64,000 nt of DNA from Mesobacillus selenatarsenatis SF-1 (GCF_000813125.1 NZ_BASE01000113.1:37623-101622); one strand, 5' to 3'. Numbered from the stretch's first letter, positions 50,792-61,079 are shown. The notes: a model not told the origin generated them from the letters alone. Numbers and translations are program-made.

Positions 50792-52535
50792 ACTTATCGC
50801 CTCCTTCAATCGGCAGCTCGAACGTAATTCGAGTTCCCTGGTCTAATTCACTCTCAATCAAAAGGTCTGTGTGTGAAATGCCCTGGTAATATAGTTTTAA
50901 GCGCTTATAGACATTTGAAATGGCCATTCCTTTTCCGCTCGCAGAGGATGTGCCGCCATCCTCAATGGACTGGATAATCTGTGAAAGCCGCTCTGGGTCC
51001 ATTCCAGATCCATCATCTTTTACGATGATACGAATCCGATCCTGGTTTTCATGTTTGACGGGTTCTACGGTTACAGAAATCTGGCAGTTTCCGGTTTTAG
51101 TTCCAGCTCCATGGAGGGCTGCGTTTTCCACCAGGGGCTGTATGATTAGTTTAGGAATCCTCACATGCTCAAATTTTTCCGGGACGGAGACATGCCATTG
51201 CAGACTGTTGCCAAAACGCATTTTCATGATTTCCATATAATCGCTGATGTGTTTAACTTCGTCTTTCAGGTACACCCAGTCATCATCGGTTTCTTTTGTG
51301 ATGGTATAACGGAATAAATCAGACATGGCCACTACCAGTTCTGCAAGCTCTTCTTCATCTTTTTCATCAAGTGACCAATGAAGTGCATCCAGCGTGTTGA
51401 ATAGGAAATGCGGGTTTATTTGGGCCTGAAGCGCTTTCAATTCACTTTGACTTCTTAAAATCTCTTTCTGATAAACCATTTGCATTAAATGGTTCGTTTC
51501 TTTGACCAGCTGGTTATAGGTACTGTTCAATTCATTGATTTCATTGACAGAGTACACTTCTGGATTCAGGGTTAATGAACCATCTCCGGCTCGCTGCATC
51601 GTTTTTGTCAATCTTAATATCGGGCTTGTAATTATGGTTGTTAGAAAGAAGGAGCTGATGGAAAAAATGATGAGACCGACTACCCCAGACAAAATTATGC
51701 CGTTCCGGATCCAGGACATTCCCTCAGTCAGCTCACTGACAGGGGTTAAAATGAAGACAGTCCACCCTGTAAGGCTTGATGTTTCCTTTGTTACTATATA
51801 GTCCCGCTCATTGAGCTGCACGACGTTTTCTTTGCTTTCAATGATGCTCTTAATATCGCCGGTATAATTCTGGATGATCGGATTTTGATATTGATCCAAA
51901 AGAATCGAGTATTGGTCGTTCTCATACTTTTCATTCGCAAAGTGAAAATGGTTTCGATTAATACTGATTAAAAGATAACCACCATTTCTATATTGTCTTT
52001 CCATTAAATTGACTCTTCGAATGGCCAGGAAATAATTTTTATCATTTGGATCTTCACCAATCCAAACGATTCGTCCTTTTGCCTGATTTGCTTCCTCAAT
52101 CCACTTTGTGCCGACACGGTTAATTAACTCATCCTCATCGAGAGGGAGGACCCGCTGCCTTTTTTCAGAAAACAGCTGAAAGGAAAAAATCCCATCCGTA
52201 TTCCCGATAATCCTGTTGATATGCCCCATTAAGCGCTGTCTGTCGTTAAATGATACTTGTGTTCCATCATGGACATCCGTCAAGATTCTTTGGACTTCTT
52301 CATCGGTTATGACAAGCTTTGAATTCATGTTGATTTGCTCGTAAAGAGATTCGATTCGTCCATTGGCTTCGATCGCTACTTGCTGGATTTGCTTTTCTGC
52401 GTTGTTCTGCAGCAATGCCGAGACTTGTCCTAATGTAAGAAGACTGACAATCAATAGAACAATGACCATGACAATCAAAAAGATAAATAGAATCTGGTTG
52501 CGTAGTGTGTTCCATTTTTTTAGTTGATTCAGCAC
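50781..52535 (-). CDS. YesM-like sensor histidine kinase
   Basis: 584 aa. The order is a transmembrane helix (LFIFLIVMVIVLLIVSLLTL), an extracellular sensor of about 230 residues, a second helix near NGIILSGVVGLIIFSISSFF, HAMP, a His_kinase block QINPHFLFNTLDALHW with the phosphorylated His, and an ATPase domain with IQPLVENAALHG and DDGSGM. It probably senses a sugar or a loaded binding protein outside the cell. It is transcribed before and coupled to the response regulator gene. Confidence 0.93.
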   Translation of the reverse strand: MLNQLKKWNTLRNQILFIFLIVMVIVLLIVSLLTLGQVSALLQNNAEKQIQQVAIEANGRIESLYEQINMNSKLVITDEEVQRILTDVHDGTQVSFNDRQRLMGHINRIIGNTDGIFSFQLFSEKRQRVLPLDEDELINRVGTKWIEEANQAKGRIVWIGEDPNDKNYFLAIRRVNLMERQYRNGGYLLISINRNHFHFANEKYENDQYSILLDQYQNPIIQNYTGDIKSIIESKENVVQLNERDYIVTKETSSLTGWTVFILTPVSELTEGMSWIRNGIILSGVVGLIIFSISSFFLTTIITSPILRLTKTMQRAGDGSLTLNPEVYSVNEINELNSTYNQLVKETNHLMQMVYQKEILRSQSELKALQAQINPHFLFNTLDALHWSLDEKDEEELAELVVAMSDLFRYTITKETDDDWVYLKDEVKHISDYMEIMKMRFGNSLQWHVSVPEKFEHVRIPKLIIQPLVENAALHGAGTKTGNCQISVTVEPVKHENQDRIRIIVKDDGSGMDPERLSQIIQSIEDGGTSSASGKGMAISNVYKRLKLYYQGISHTDLLIESELDQGTRITFELPIEGGDKYVV

Positions 52536-52687
52536 GGCGTTTCGCCTTTCTTTTTCTAGTAGTATTTGTATTTATTATTATATCTCCTTTCTAACTAACT
52601 GGTGAGATGTCTATTTCAGGTAAGTTATGTGAAAAATCAATTTCCATCTAGTCCTATTTTATCATTTTTAGAGAAAACTTTAAATTA

Positions 52688-52730
52688 TTAGTTTATTAAG
52701 TGGATAAACAAAGTTTGGTGCTGATATAAT
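52688..52730 (+). promoter_or_regulatory. XylR operator-like site and promoter of the xylanase gene
   Basis: TTAGTTTAT (52688-52696) and ATAAACAAA (52704-52712) match 8 of 9 paired positions, with the same 25-bp span as the xylA operator. TGGATA (52701-52706) and TATAAT (52725-52730) are spaced 18 bases. The sequence between operator and -10 box resembles that at xylA (AAGTTT, GGTGC). Confidence 0.75.
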
Positions 52731-52774
52731 CTTCTTACGTCAGGTAACTGCTGCATATTTTTTTTACACCTCAA

Positions 52775-52788
52775 TGAAAGCCCTTTCT
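52775..52788 (+). promoter_or_regulatory. cre-like box upstream of the xylanase gene
   Basis: TGAAAGCCCTTTCT matches the CcpA consensus at 12 of 14 positions, downstream of the promoter as at xylA. Confidence 0.45.
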
Positions 52789-52844
52789 TTTGTTCCTGGC
52801 CAAGTAAACTGATTGAGGGGGGAGAATTCGTTAGAACTGTGTAA

Positions 52845-54038
<1,194 letters not shown>

Positions 54039-54085
54039 AAGTTTAGATTAATAGCTGCATTTTATTGATTTCCTTGGGAATTCCC

Positions 54086-54122
54086 GCATCCACTTTGTTG
54101 TTCTGAACAACAAAGTGGATGC
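54086..54122. promoter_or_regulatory. 37-bp perfect palindrome between xylanase and deacetylase genes
   Basis: GCATCCACTTTGTTGTTC, one T, then the exact reverse complement. No T run follows. It ends 26 bases before the deacetylase start codon, upstream of its AGGAGG. It could stabilise the xylanase mRNA end or act as an operator. Confidence 0.6.
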
Positions 54123-54148
54123 AGCTAAAATAGGAGGGAACGGTACGG

Positions 54149-54910
54149 ATGAAAAAAATAAAAGGACTGTTTATGGCTTTGATCCTATTACTAATTGCGA
54201 GTACTCAATACCAGCTGCCAGTCAGCGCTAAACAAACTAAAAAGGTTGAGATTCCTGTCTTGCTTTATCATGTTGTGAAACCTAATCCAGACCCGAATAA
54301 TCCCTATCAATTCAGTCTTGAAGAATTCGAAAAGCATATGGCATACCTGCATGAAAATGGCTACCGCACTTTAACAATGAAGCAATACTTCAACATCCTT
54401 GATAAAAAAGCAGCGATGCCAAAGAAGCCAATTCTGCTGACATTTGACGACAATTCAAATGATTTTTATCCTTATGTGTATCCAGTCTTGCAGAAGTATG
54501 GAATGAAAGCCACTCAATTCACAGTGTCAGATTGGGTAGATGGCAGCTGGAATATGACTTCAAACGAACTTCTGACCGTAATGGAAAACGGGGTAGACAT
54601 CCAAAATCATTCAGTAACACACCCAGCCCTTGCCGATCTAAGCAGGGAACAGCAATACACAGAAATCAATGAAGCAACAAAGGTCCTTAAAAATCTGACA
54701 GGCAGAACACCCAATACCTTCGCCTATCCTTATGGAAGCTATAATGCCGATACAATCTCCGTTTTAGAAGAATTAGGATTTAAAGGGGCATTCAAAGTAG
54801 GCGGCGGACTCAGCACAGACCAGAGAGACAGGTATGAACTGCCGAGGATCATGATTTTGCAAAATCATACATTAGAAGACTTTGTGAGAATGGTAGAGAC
54901 GGGTTATTAG
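54149..54910 (+). CDS. Secreted polysaccharide deacetylase (CE4/NodB fold)
   Basis: 253 aa. A signal peptide (GLFMALILLLIASTQYQLPV) leads to PVLLYHVVKP, motif 1 LLTFDDNSNDFYP (catalytic base and metal Asp), motif 2 IQNHSVTHPALADLS (two metal His), and FAYPYGSYNADTI. It may remove acetyl groups from xylan, since it follows the xylanase gene. It may equally be the IcaB-like deacetylase of the PgaC/PgaD system 2 kb further on. AGGAGG precedes ATG. Confidence 0.88.
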   Translation: MKKIKGLFMALILLLIASTQYQLPVSAKQTKKVEIPVLLYHVVKPNPDPNNPYQFSLEEFEKHMAYLHENGYRTLTMKQYFNILDKKAAMPKKPILLTFDDNSNDFYPYVYPVLQKYGMKATQFTVSDWVDGSWNMTSNELLTVMENGVDIQNHSVTHPALADLSREQQYTEINEATKVLKNLTGRTPNTFAYPYGSYNADTISVLEELGFKGAFKVGGGLSTDQRDRYELPRIMILQNHTLEDFVRMVETGY

Positions 54911-54999
54911 AACAGAAGGCTAATGTTCTCCTGTTTAATAATTGTTGTTTGTTATAGCATAGTTGACCAGTTCGATTCATCGTTCTTGCTTCCAAGAGG

Positions 55000-55029
55000 A
55001 AAGGCACCCTCCAAATTAGGGGTGCCTTT
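55000..55029 (-). terminator. Terminator of the M14 carboxypeptidase gene
   Basis: AAAGGCACCC (55000-55009) pairs with GGGTGCCTTT (55020-55029). It serves the minus-strand gene that ends at 55048. Confidence 0.75.
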
Positions 55030-55047
55030 CGCCTTTAGTATTAATTT

Positions 55048-56259
55048 TTATATTCCAGGTCTGTAAGCGGTCTTTGGAATACTGTCATAATCCGAAGCAT
55101 CCAGTTGTTCAACGCTGCCATCCACGACGCCGTTAATGATTCCATATAGTCCGGTTTCGACCGCTTTAACCAGCTGGCCTTTTTTCTTATGGCCTAGTGT
55201 ATGAGATTGACCGCGTACTTCGAAAAGTACGGTTCCGCTGCCATTTAAAGCGAAGCTTCCTAGTGCTGTTCCTGGAAGGTCCAAGTTTTGTTGATAAAGG
55301 GTAATATTGTTGAAAGGTGAATTTTCACCAAGTGACTGCAGCGCGTTGTACGCTGCCAGATTCAATTGCTTGGAAAACTCGAAATTGTAGTTGTCCGCAT
55401 ACTGAGCGTACTTGGCTCCCACCGGTGTGTCTGGATCGGGAACAAAGTCAGCTGACAAAGACATTGTAACAAGGTCATCTGTTCCTTCTACGTAGTATTG
55501 GCCTTGGTGATGGAGGTCAATGAACACATCTACCTTTCCGAACTCTGCTTGCAGTGACTTGTAAACATCGCGTACGGTTTGTGACTCAGGTGTGATGTAC
55601 CAGCCCGCCTTGCTTGAATTGCCAGGGAAGTCGGATGCCTGTGGGACATAGTTCAAGTCTGGATTGAAGTCGCGGTTCACATCGAAACCAGGTCGCCCGT
55701 TGTAATCTCTGTCCTGGATGATCGCGTTGTTATAGTAATTCCATGCAGGGCCCGCAGCGTCGGCCAGCTGAGGGAAAGCTGCGACAACTTCCTCCCATGA
55801 CATGTCATTTCCGCGGCGGTCCAATTCGGAAGCATCAGGGTTCATTTTTGGAAGAGTGACAAGGGTGATTTCCTCACGGATCTTTTGCGCATCAGGTGAA
55901 TTGCTTGATCCTAAATATTGAAGGATGCTTAACAGCGCTTCAGTCCCAGTGCTTTCGTTTCCATGGATCTCACTCTCAATTAAAACTACTTTTTCCCCAG
56001 TACCGACTCTTGCCTGGTAAATATCTCTTCCCTGGTTTGATTGGCCAACTACCTCCAAAGTAACCCTACCCTGGCTATTAGCTTCAATTTGCTGAAGACG
56101 ATTCACCATCTGAGTATAGTCGGTATAACCTTTTACGGAGTATACCTGATTTTCGTTGTAGAGTTTCCCATTTGGCGAGTTGGTTGCCAGTGTTGGCGTA
56201 GCAAGGGCAGTACATAGTGCCAATACACTTAGTCCGGCAATTACCTTATTTTTCTTCAT
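55048..56259 (-). CDS. Secreted M14 zinc carboxypeptidase
   Basis: 403 aa. The signal peptide is VIAGLSVLALCTALATPTLA. Zinc ligands are in IESEIHGNESTGTEALLS (HxxE) and VFIDLHHQGQYYV (His). The catalytic Glu is in GSGTVLFEVRGQS. Substrate-binding residues are in GFDVNRDFNPDLNY. It would act on peptides or cell-wall peptides outside the cell. Lone gene, with the inverted repeat ATTTCGT/ACGAAAT (56346-56362) upstream. Confidence 0.9.
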   Translation of the reverse strand: MKKNKVIAGLSVLALCTALATPTLATNSPNGKLYNENQVYSVKGYTDYTQMVNRLQQIEANSQGRVTLEVVGQSNQGRDIYQARVGTGEKVVLIESEIHGNESTGTEALLSILQYLGSSNSPDAQKIREEITLVTLPKMNPDASELDRRGNDMSWEEVVAAFPQLADAAGPAWNYYNNAIIQDRDYNGRPGFDVNRDFNPDLNYVPQASDFPGNSSKAGWYITPESQTVRDVYKSLQAEFGKVDVFIDLHHQGQYYVEGTDDLVTMSLSADFVPDPDTPVGAKYAQYADNYNFEFSKQLNLAAYNALQSLGENSPFNNITLYQQNLDLPGTALGSFALNGSGTVLFEVRGQSHTLGHKKKGQLVKAVETGLYGIINGVVDGSVEQLDASDYDSIPKTAYRPGI

Positions 56260-56727
56260 CGACTCATCACTCCTTAAACTAGTAAAAGTAATTTCCTAGC
56301 TATTTTAATAAGGATAATAGTGAAATGTTGCTATAATTTGTCGAATATTTCGTTTTACGAAATAAATGAGAGAAAGGGACTAGGCAGACCTTGGGGAATT
56401 GGTAGTTTTGAAATAGAAACAAGGTAGAGGGAGGGTATAACTAATTTCCTGTATTTTTGAAAGGGAGCAACTATGCGGAGGTGGGGTAGTATGTAGCTGA
56501 ATGAAGCGGAAGCGGGAAATTTTAATTGTATGAGTGTTACGAAAAGAAAGTAGTTCTTTGTTAGTTAACTAATGGTTGCTAAAGAGTAATTAGTCAGCTT
56601 GTTTTTATCAGGGGTTATTTACGCCTGATTCTCCTTTTGTTCGGTTAATTAGATAGTTAGGCTCTTTGAAGAAATCCACTGTTTAACTAAAACAAAACAC
56701 ACTCCAAATACTACCAAATATTTAAGA
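56260..56727. other. Intergenic region before the PgaC-like gene
   Basis: No gene seen. ATTTCGT, TTT and ACGAAAT form a small inverted repeat near 56346-56362. ATCAGGGG and CGCCTGAT at about 56608-56630, followed by TCTCCTTTT, make a weak terminator-like stem. The promoter of the PgaC-like gene must lie after it. Confidence 0.4.
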
Positions 56728-58029
56728 TTGCTAATGTGCTACCCGCAAAGTAATATCATCTTATTACTACTTAATAGGACGGGTTCGAATTTGATCAACT
56801 TCTTGGTGCTGTTTCTATTTTATTATCCACTTGTCATGGGAATTGTTTGGATTACGGGAAGTTTACTTTATTATATAAAAAAAGAAAAGCAGGATCGTGT
56901 CCTTGAACATGGTATGGAGGAGTTACCTTATGTTTCCTTGCTGATTCCAGCCTACAACGAGGAACAGACAATCGAGGAAACGGTGAAATATGCATCGAGC
57001 CTCAATTATCCCAACTATGAAGTGATTGTCATCAATGACGGCAGCAAGGATCGGACCCTCACCATACTAAAATCTCTGCTGGACCAATACCCGAAATTAC
57101 GGGTCGTCAATGTCGTGAACAATAAGGGCAAGGCGAATGCTTTAAAGCAGGGCGTGCTGGCCTCCAAAGGCGAACTCATTGCGACGACAGACAGTGACGC
57201 AATCTTGGATAAGGATGCGCTTATCCATATCGTTCCTCATTTCATCACTCCGAATAATGGAGAGAGAGTTGGAGCGGTTACCGGAAACCCTAGAATCCGA
57301 AACCGGACAAGTCTGCTTGCGAAAATCCAGCTGGTGGAATACGCAAGTATTATTGGCTTGATAAAAAGGACGCAAAGAGTGCTCGGCAAAGTCATGACGG
57401 TTTCTGGTGTTTTTGTCGTATTTCGGAAAAAAGCCTTGCTGGACGTGGGAATGTGGGATACCGACTTAATTACGGATGATATCGGGATTACCTGGAAGCT
57501 GCAAAGAAGATTCTGGGATGTCCGGTACGAACCAAAGGCGCTTTGCTGGATGCTTGTCCCGGAAACGTTGAAGGGAATCTGGAAGCAGCGCCTGAGATGG
57601 ACCCAAGGTGGAATCGAAGTCATACTGCGCCACAAGGATATCTTTCTGGATTGGCGCCAGCGGAGATTGTATCCAGTCTATATCGAACAGGTACTGAGCG
57701 TTCTATGGTCGATTACCTGGTTCGTATCACTAATCATTATGCTGTACCAATACATTTTCCATCAAGTATTCATCCTGCCAACATTATGGATTGGCAACTA
57801 CCTTTCTATTATATGCTTGCTGCAATTCTTGGTTGCGCTCTACATTGAAAGGAAGTATGAAAAAGGAATCCTAAAATACATGCTGTGGGGAATCTGGTAC
57901 CCCATTCTTTACTGGCATATCAACGCCCTGCTCGTCATTATGGCATTGCCGAGAGGATTAAAAATACTCAGGAAAAATAAAAACCAATTTGCCACATGGG
58001 AAAGTCCAGACCGAGGACTCCATCTATAA
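56728..58029 (+). CDS. PgaC/IcaA-like beta-1,6-GlcNAc (or related) GT2 synthase
   Basis: Up to 433 aa. One N-terminal membrane segment is followed by the GT2 core: YVSLLIPAYNEEQTIEETV, VIVINDGSKDRTL, the metal motif TTDSDAILDKD, LITDDIGITWKLQRR, and the polymerase signature QRLRWTQGG (Q-x-x-R-W). Three or more C-terminal helices follow. It would polymerise an amino sugar across the membrane. The start is uncertain: TTG 56728 and ATG 56734 both lack a strong ribosome binding site. The PgaD-like gene follows after nine bases. Confidence 0.88.
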   Translation: MLMCYPQSNIILLLLNRTGSNLINFLVLFLFYYPLVMGIVWITGSLLYYIKKEKQDRVLEHGMEELPYVSLLIPAYNEEQTIEETVKYASSLNYPNYEVIVINDGSKDRTLTILKSLLDQYPKLRVVNVVNNKGKANALKQGVLASKGELIATTDSDAILDKDALIHIVPHFITPNNGERVGAVTGNPRIRNRTSLLAKIQLVEYASIIGLIKRTQRVLGKVMTVSGVFVVFRKKALLDVGMWDTDLITDDIGITWKLQRRFWDVRYEPKALCWMLVPETLKGIWKQRLRWTQGGIEVILRHKDIFLDWRQRRLYPVYIEQVLSVLWSITWFVSLIIMLYQYIFHQVFILPTLWIGNYLSIICLLQFLVALYIERKYEKGILKYMLWGIWYPILYWHINALLVIMALPRGLKILRKNKNQFATWESPDRGLHL

Positions 58030-58038
58030 GGAGAAAAT

Positions 58039-58407
58039 ATGATTATTAACAGCAAGCAATCAAACCCTCGAAAAATTATAGATATATTGCTTACCTTTTT
58101 CGGATGGATGTTTCTCGCTCTTTTCCTATATAATTTCATCACTCATTTCAACGTTACCGTGGATTTCACATTTCTAGAACTGAATTTAGCTAACGCGAAT
58201 TCTATCCTGCTTATCACCGTTTTTTTGGTAATCACAAGCGCAGCCTTCCTCAGCTGGTGGAGTTCATACAACAGGCGCAAATACGGACCACTCAAAAGAA
58301 GGACCTTCCCGCGAGCGACCAGTGAAAAAGAGTTGGGTGAGCTTTTTGAATTAACAGAGGGAGAAGTCAGAGAGATACAATACTATAAATATTATGAGAG
58401 AAATTAA
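58039..58407 (+). CDS. PgaD/IcaD-like accessory membrane protein
   Basis: 122 aa. It has two membrane helices (IDILLTFFGWMFLALFLYNF and ILLITVFLVITSAAFLSWW), then a basic cytoplasmic tail with NRRKYGPLKRRTFP and a helical EKELGELFELTEGEVREI. The size, topology and location next to the GT2 synthase match PgaD, which partners PgaC and in some species binds c-di-GMP jointly. AAGGAG precedes ATG. No PgaA/PgaB-like export gene is present. Confidence 0.8.
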   Translation: MIINSKQSNPRKIIDILLTFFGWMFLALFLYNFITHFNVTVDFTFLELNLANANSILLITVFLVITSAAFLSWWSSYNRRKYGPLKRRTFPRATSEKELGELFELTEGEVREIQYYKYYERN

Positions 58408-58479
58408 GTAAAACAAAGGACGTACTCGGTTACGATCCTATGCTTTATCTGCTTGGCCTTTTTAAGAAACTATATAAAG

Positions 58480-58647
58480 TCACCTTCCCTTACTCTTAAT
58501 ATTTGAAATTTTCATCTCTATATAAAGATTTTTGATTTTTAGATACTGAAGTCTAATAAATCTCCACAAAACAATCAGGAGTGCCACTATAAATACACTG
58601 ATAAAGGTACCTGCGATCATGATAAAAACAGTAAAGAATGTTGCCAT
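58480..58647 (-). CDS. Small 55-aa single-pass membrane protein
   Basis: Read on the minus strand: MATFFTVFIMIAGTFISVF, then IVALLIVLWRFIRLQYLKIK and a basic tail NLYIEMKISNIKSKGR. One helix of about 24 residues with a positively charged cytoplasmic end. GAGGTGAT lies six bases before ATG, a strong ribosome binding site, which supports it as a real gene despite its size. The family is not recognised. Confidence 0.65.
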   Translation of the reverse strand: MATFFTVFIMIAGTFISVFIVALLIVLWRFIRLQYLKIKNLYIEMKISNIKSKGR

Positions 58648-58814
58648 TTTATCACCTCATTCTTGATAAAATATTAATATATAACTTTAACAAACAATCG
58701 TTCATTAAAGATCCTCTTGTTAATTACGAGTATTGTGAACGTTGAAGCCTATGGCTTAGACAGAATATTGATTGGAAAGGAAAGAATGGGTTTTATACTT
58801 CAAAAATTATAAGT

Positions 58815-58847
58815 AAAAAAGTGCATCGATGTAAGATGCACTTTTTT
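58815..58847 (-). terminator. Symmetric intrinsic terminator
   Basis: AAAAAAGTGCATC, GATGTAA and GATGCACTTTTTT. It stands 15 bases after the stop of the broken minus-strand frame that follows. Confidence 0.85.
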
Positions 58848-58861
58848 GAAGTGAAAAGACA

Positions 58862-59113
58862 TTATTTAAAAGTTCCTATTCTATATCCCTTTCCAGCTGC
58901 TAACCACCCATAATCTCCGTAATTCCATAGCGGCCAACTTGGTGTAATAGAAGGATAATCAAATTCCACTTCATATCGTACGCTATACCATTTATTGGGT
59001 TCCCATCCTGCTATTTTAGAACCGTTTGCGCTAGTGTACTTTAAACTAATAGTTTCTGAAGATAATATTCTAAAAAAGTATTTTGGAAGGAGAATGGGAA
59101 AAAAACTAAAATT
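58862..59113 (-). pseudogene. 3' remnant of a secreted-type protein
   Basis: An open frame without any start codon after the preceding stop (59114-59116). It encodes ILSSETISLKYTSANGS, WEPNKWYSVRYEVEFDYPS and TPSWPLWNYGDYGWLAAGKG, ending GTFK. It is followed by a good terminator, as a genuine gene end would be. The 5' part of the gene has been lost. The family is not recognised. Confidence 0.5.
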
Positions 59114-59263
59114 CTATTGGTTAATGACGATAGGTAGTTTATAGGTGAAATATACTACTTTTATGAGGGACAGGTTCATAAGCGTTATAATAATCCCTTT
59201 TATAACAGATGTTTTACTCGTTGGGTGTTATGAGAAATTATTAACTGAGAAAGGAAAAATAGA

Positions 59264-60229
59264 ATGAAAAATATCATTTTATCCTTGCTTGCCATCCTGT
59301 TCGTGTTATCAGGATGCAGTCAAGAAAAGAGTCAGGTGGAAGAAAAAGAAGTCGTTGTAGAAAAACAAGATTCTAGTGACGCTGATCCTAATCAACCAGA
59401 AAACGAAGAGGTTTCAACCGAGGAAGAAGAGGCTTCTCAGCCTTCTGACAATACATATTCTATTCAGCTTGATGATCGCTTAGAGGGACAGGTTGTGCTT
59501 GAAAAGGATCCATCCTCTGACAAGAGAGCGTATATTTATTATATGGATCAGACCTTGCTAAACGATAAAATCATAATCGGAACAATCGATTCGGGGTCTT
59601 CCGACTCGATAAAAAGCTCTATAGATGAAGGAGTTCTTACACTTGTGAATTATGAAGGTGGAGAGAACAACCCTAAGTATATGTACACTGCTAATATGGA
59701 GGATCCCTATTTAGAGCATTATCAAATAAATGAAGATGGTGATGCTTACCTTCCGCTTGAAGAAGCGATTAATTACTCAAGAGCAAAGGAATTAGTACAT
59801 ACAAGTCTCCTAAACTCGAATTTTATGTATGGTTCAATTATGGTAAATCAAATTGTTCCTGAGCAAATAGATGCAAACGGAGAGGCTGGTCTTCAAATAT
59901 CAAGGGCGTATCTTGAAGATATACAAGCCTGGTATGAAAGATTAAACAGCGCTGCAAATTCAGGATCGACCGAAGAGTTTTTTACCGCTCGGGCAGAGGT
60001 AGGAAATGAAGTAATCGATAAATATCCTGAATTAAGACAAATTCCCTTTCCTACACAAGAAATAGGTTATAACATTTCAACTTCCATCCAAGCTCTTTCC
60101 TACTGGAGTTATGAAGATTATGAAAAAGATGCGGAAGTAAAGTATTTAAGTGAAGTAAATCTAGTAAAAGGAATTGGTCAATTTGTGGAGGTTATCCAAG
60201 AACAACTAGCAGAATTGGAGAATATATAA
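59264..60229 (+). CDS. Lipoprotein of unknown function
   Basis: 321 aa. Lipobox FVLSGCS, an acidic linker of about 45 residues rich in Glu, then a mostly helical domain. Long helices are visible in LEDIQAWYERLNSAANSGST and FVEVIQEQLAELENI, which recalls DUF3829-type lipoproteins. The acidic composition suggests a halotolerant habitat, but one protein cannot show that. GAAAGGAAAA precedes ATG. Confidence 0.75.
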   Translation: MKNIILSLLAILFVLSGCSQEKSQVEEKEVVVEKQDSSDADPNQPENEEVSTEEEEASQPSDNTYSIQLDDRLEGQVVLEKDPSSDKRAYIYYMDQTLLNDKIIIGTIDSGSSDSIKSSIDEGVLTLVNYEGGENNPKYMYTANMEDPYLEHYQINEDGDAYLPLEEAINYSRAKELVHTSLLNSNFMYGSIMVNQIVPEQIDANGEAGLQISRAYLEDIQAWYERLNSAANSGSTEEFFTARAEVGNEVIDKYPELRQIPFPTQEIGYNISTSIQALSYWSYEDYEKDAEVKYLSEVNLVKGIGQFVEVIQEQLAELENI

Positions 60230-60293
60230 CCTGAGGTGGAGTAAAGAACTGAAGTCGTGGAAATTAGGCTGAAGACAAAACTTAACTCTATGT

Positions 60294-60336
60294 GAAAGCC
60301 TATCTTTCTTTAAGTGAAAGGTAGGCTTTCTGGGTT
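60294..60336 (+). terminator. Terminator of the lipoprotein gene
   Basis: GAAAGCCTATCTTTC, TTTAAGT and GAAAGGTAGGCTTTC, with one G-U pair, followed by TGGGTTTT. Confidence 0.75.
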
Positions 60337-60371
60337 TTACGACAGCTAGTACTTAGGTATAGTTATCACTC

Positions 60372-60967
60372 CTATACTTTTACTAGCTTCAACCTTCTTA
60401 AATATTGTCTCGCTACTTCCACGTCAAAATAGAAGGGGATAAAGAGACTATCATCCTCTTTTTGATATATAGGTTCCGATAGAGCAACCATTGACTTTCC
60501 GAATATTCTTTTTAACCCATTAAAGAAACGTGGCTCCTAATCGCTATGCAATACTTAATTTCTGCATGTGTCAACACTTCTATAGCGGTATCTTTAGCGC
60601 ACATAAGTATTGTTTTGAAACCTCGTTTTTCTTTAAGAATAGTGAATTGATCCAGTTCTATTGTGTGTTCAATATTATTTCTTATCGGTTCTGCTTGATC
60701 AAAGCGATATATATGGTTAACAAAACTCTTTATGTCGGGATTATAGTTTAAGATTGTAATAGTAGCAAAACTTTCTCCATTAATATCCTTGAAGAGATAA
60801 TTTTGTCCCTTGATTGCATATTGCTCCCACTGCTTTTCCTTCCATCCTCTTGAAAGAATGGTTTGGAATTCTTGTTCATCTCTCCGGTTTTTCACCTTCA
60901 CTAATGGCAATCGATACAACTCCTTATAGCGGTTTGTAGGAATATATTCACAAGTATTATTCATCAT
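60372..60967 (-). pseudogene. GNAT-like acyltransferase gene with a frameshift
   Basis: The first 151 aa (MMNNTCEYIPTNRYKELYRL, FKDINGESFATITILNYNPD, AIEVLTHAEIKYCIAI) stop at 60512. In the next frame the protein continues without a break as PRFFNGLKRIFGKSMVALSE and PFYFDVEVARQYLRRLKLVK to a stop at 60372. One extra base near 60531-60543 would restore one protein of about 198 aa. The pattern of the joined protein recalls N-acyltransferases of the GNAT fold, at low certainty. It may be a true pseudogene or a sequencing error. Confidence 0.55.
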
Positions 60968-61079
60968 TCTTACAAATAAGGTTATTTTTACCTAATAAAT
61001 CTCGAGGGAAAATTCTAAAATTCAAGTGGCTTGTGTGTTCTCTGAGGGTTGTTCCGAGACAATCCTTCGGTTGTTAGAA

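Noticed and set aside
58862..59113. Lactococcin 972-like bacteriocin
   Set aside because: The WNYGDYGWLAAGKG stretch recalls that family only superficially; the signal peptide and the usual ABC/MFS immunity genes are absent.
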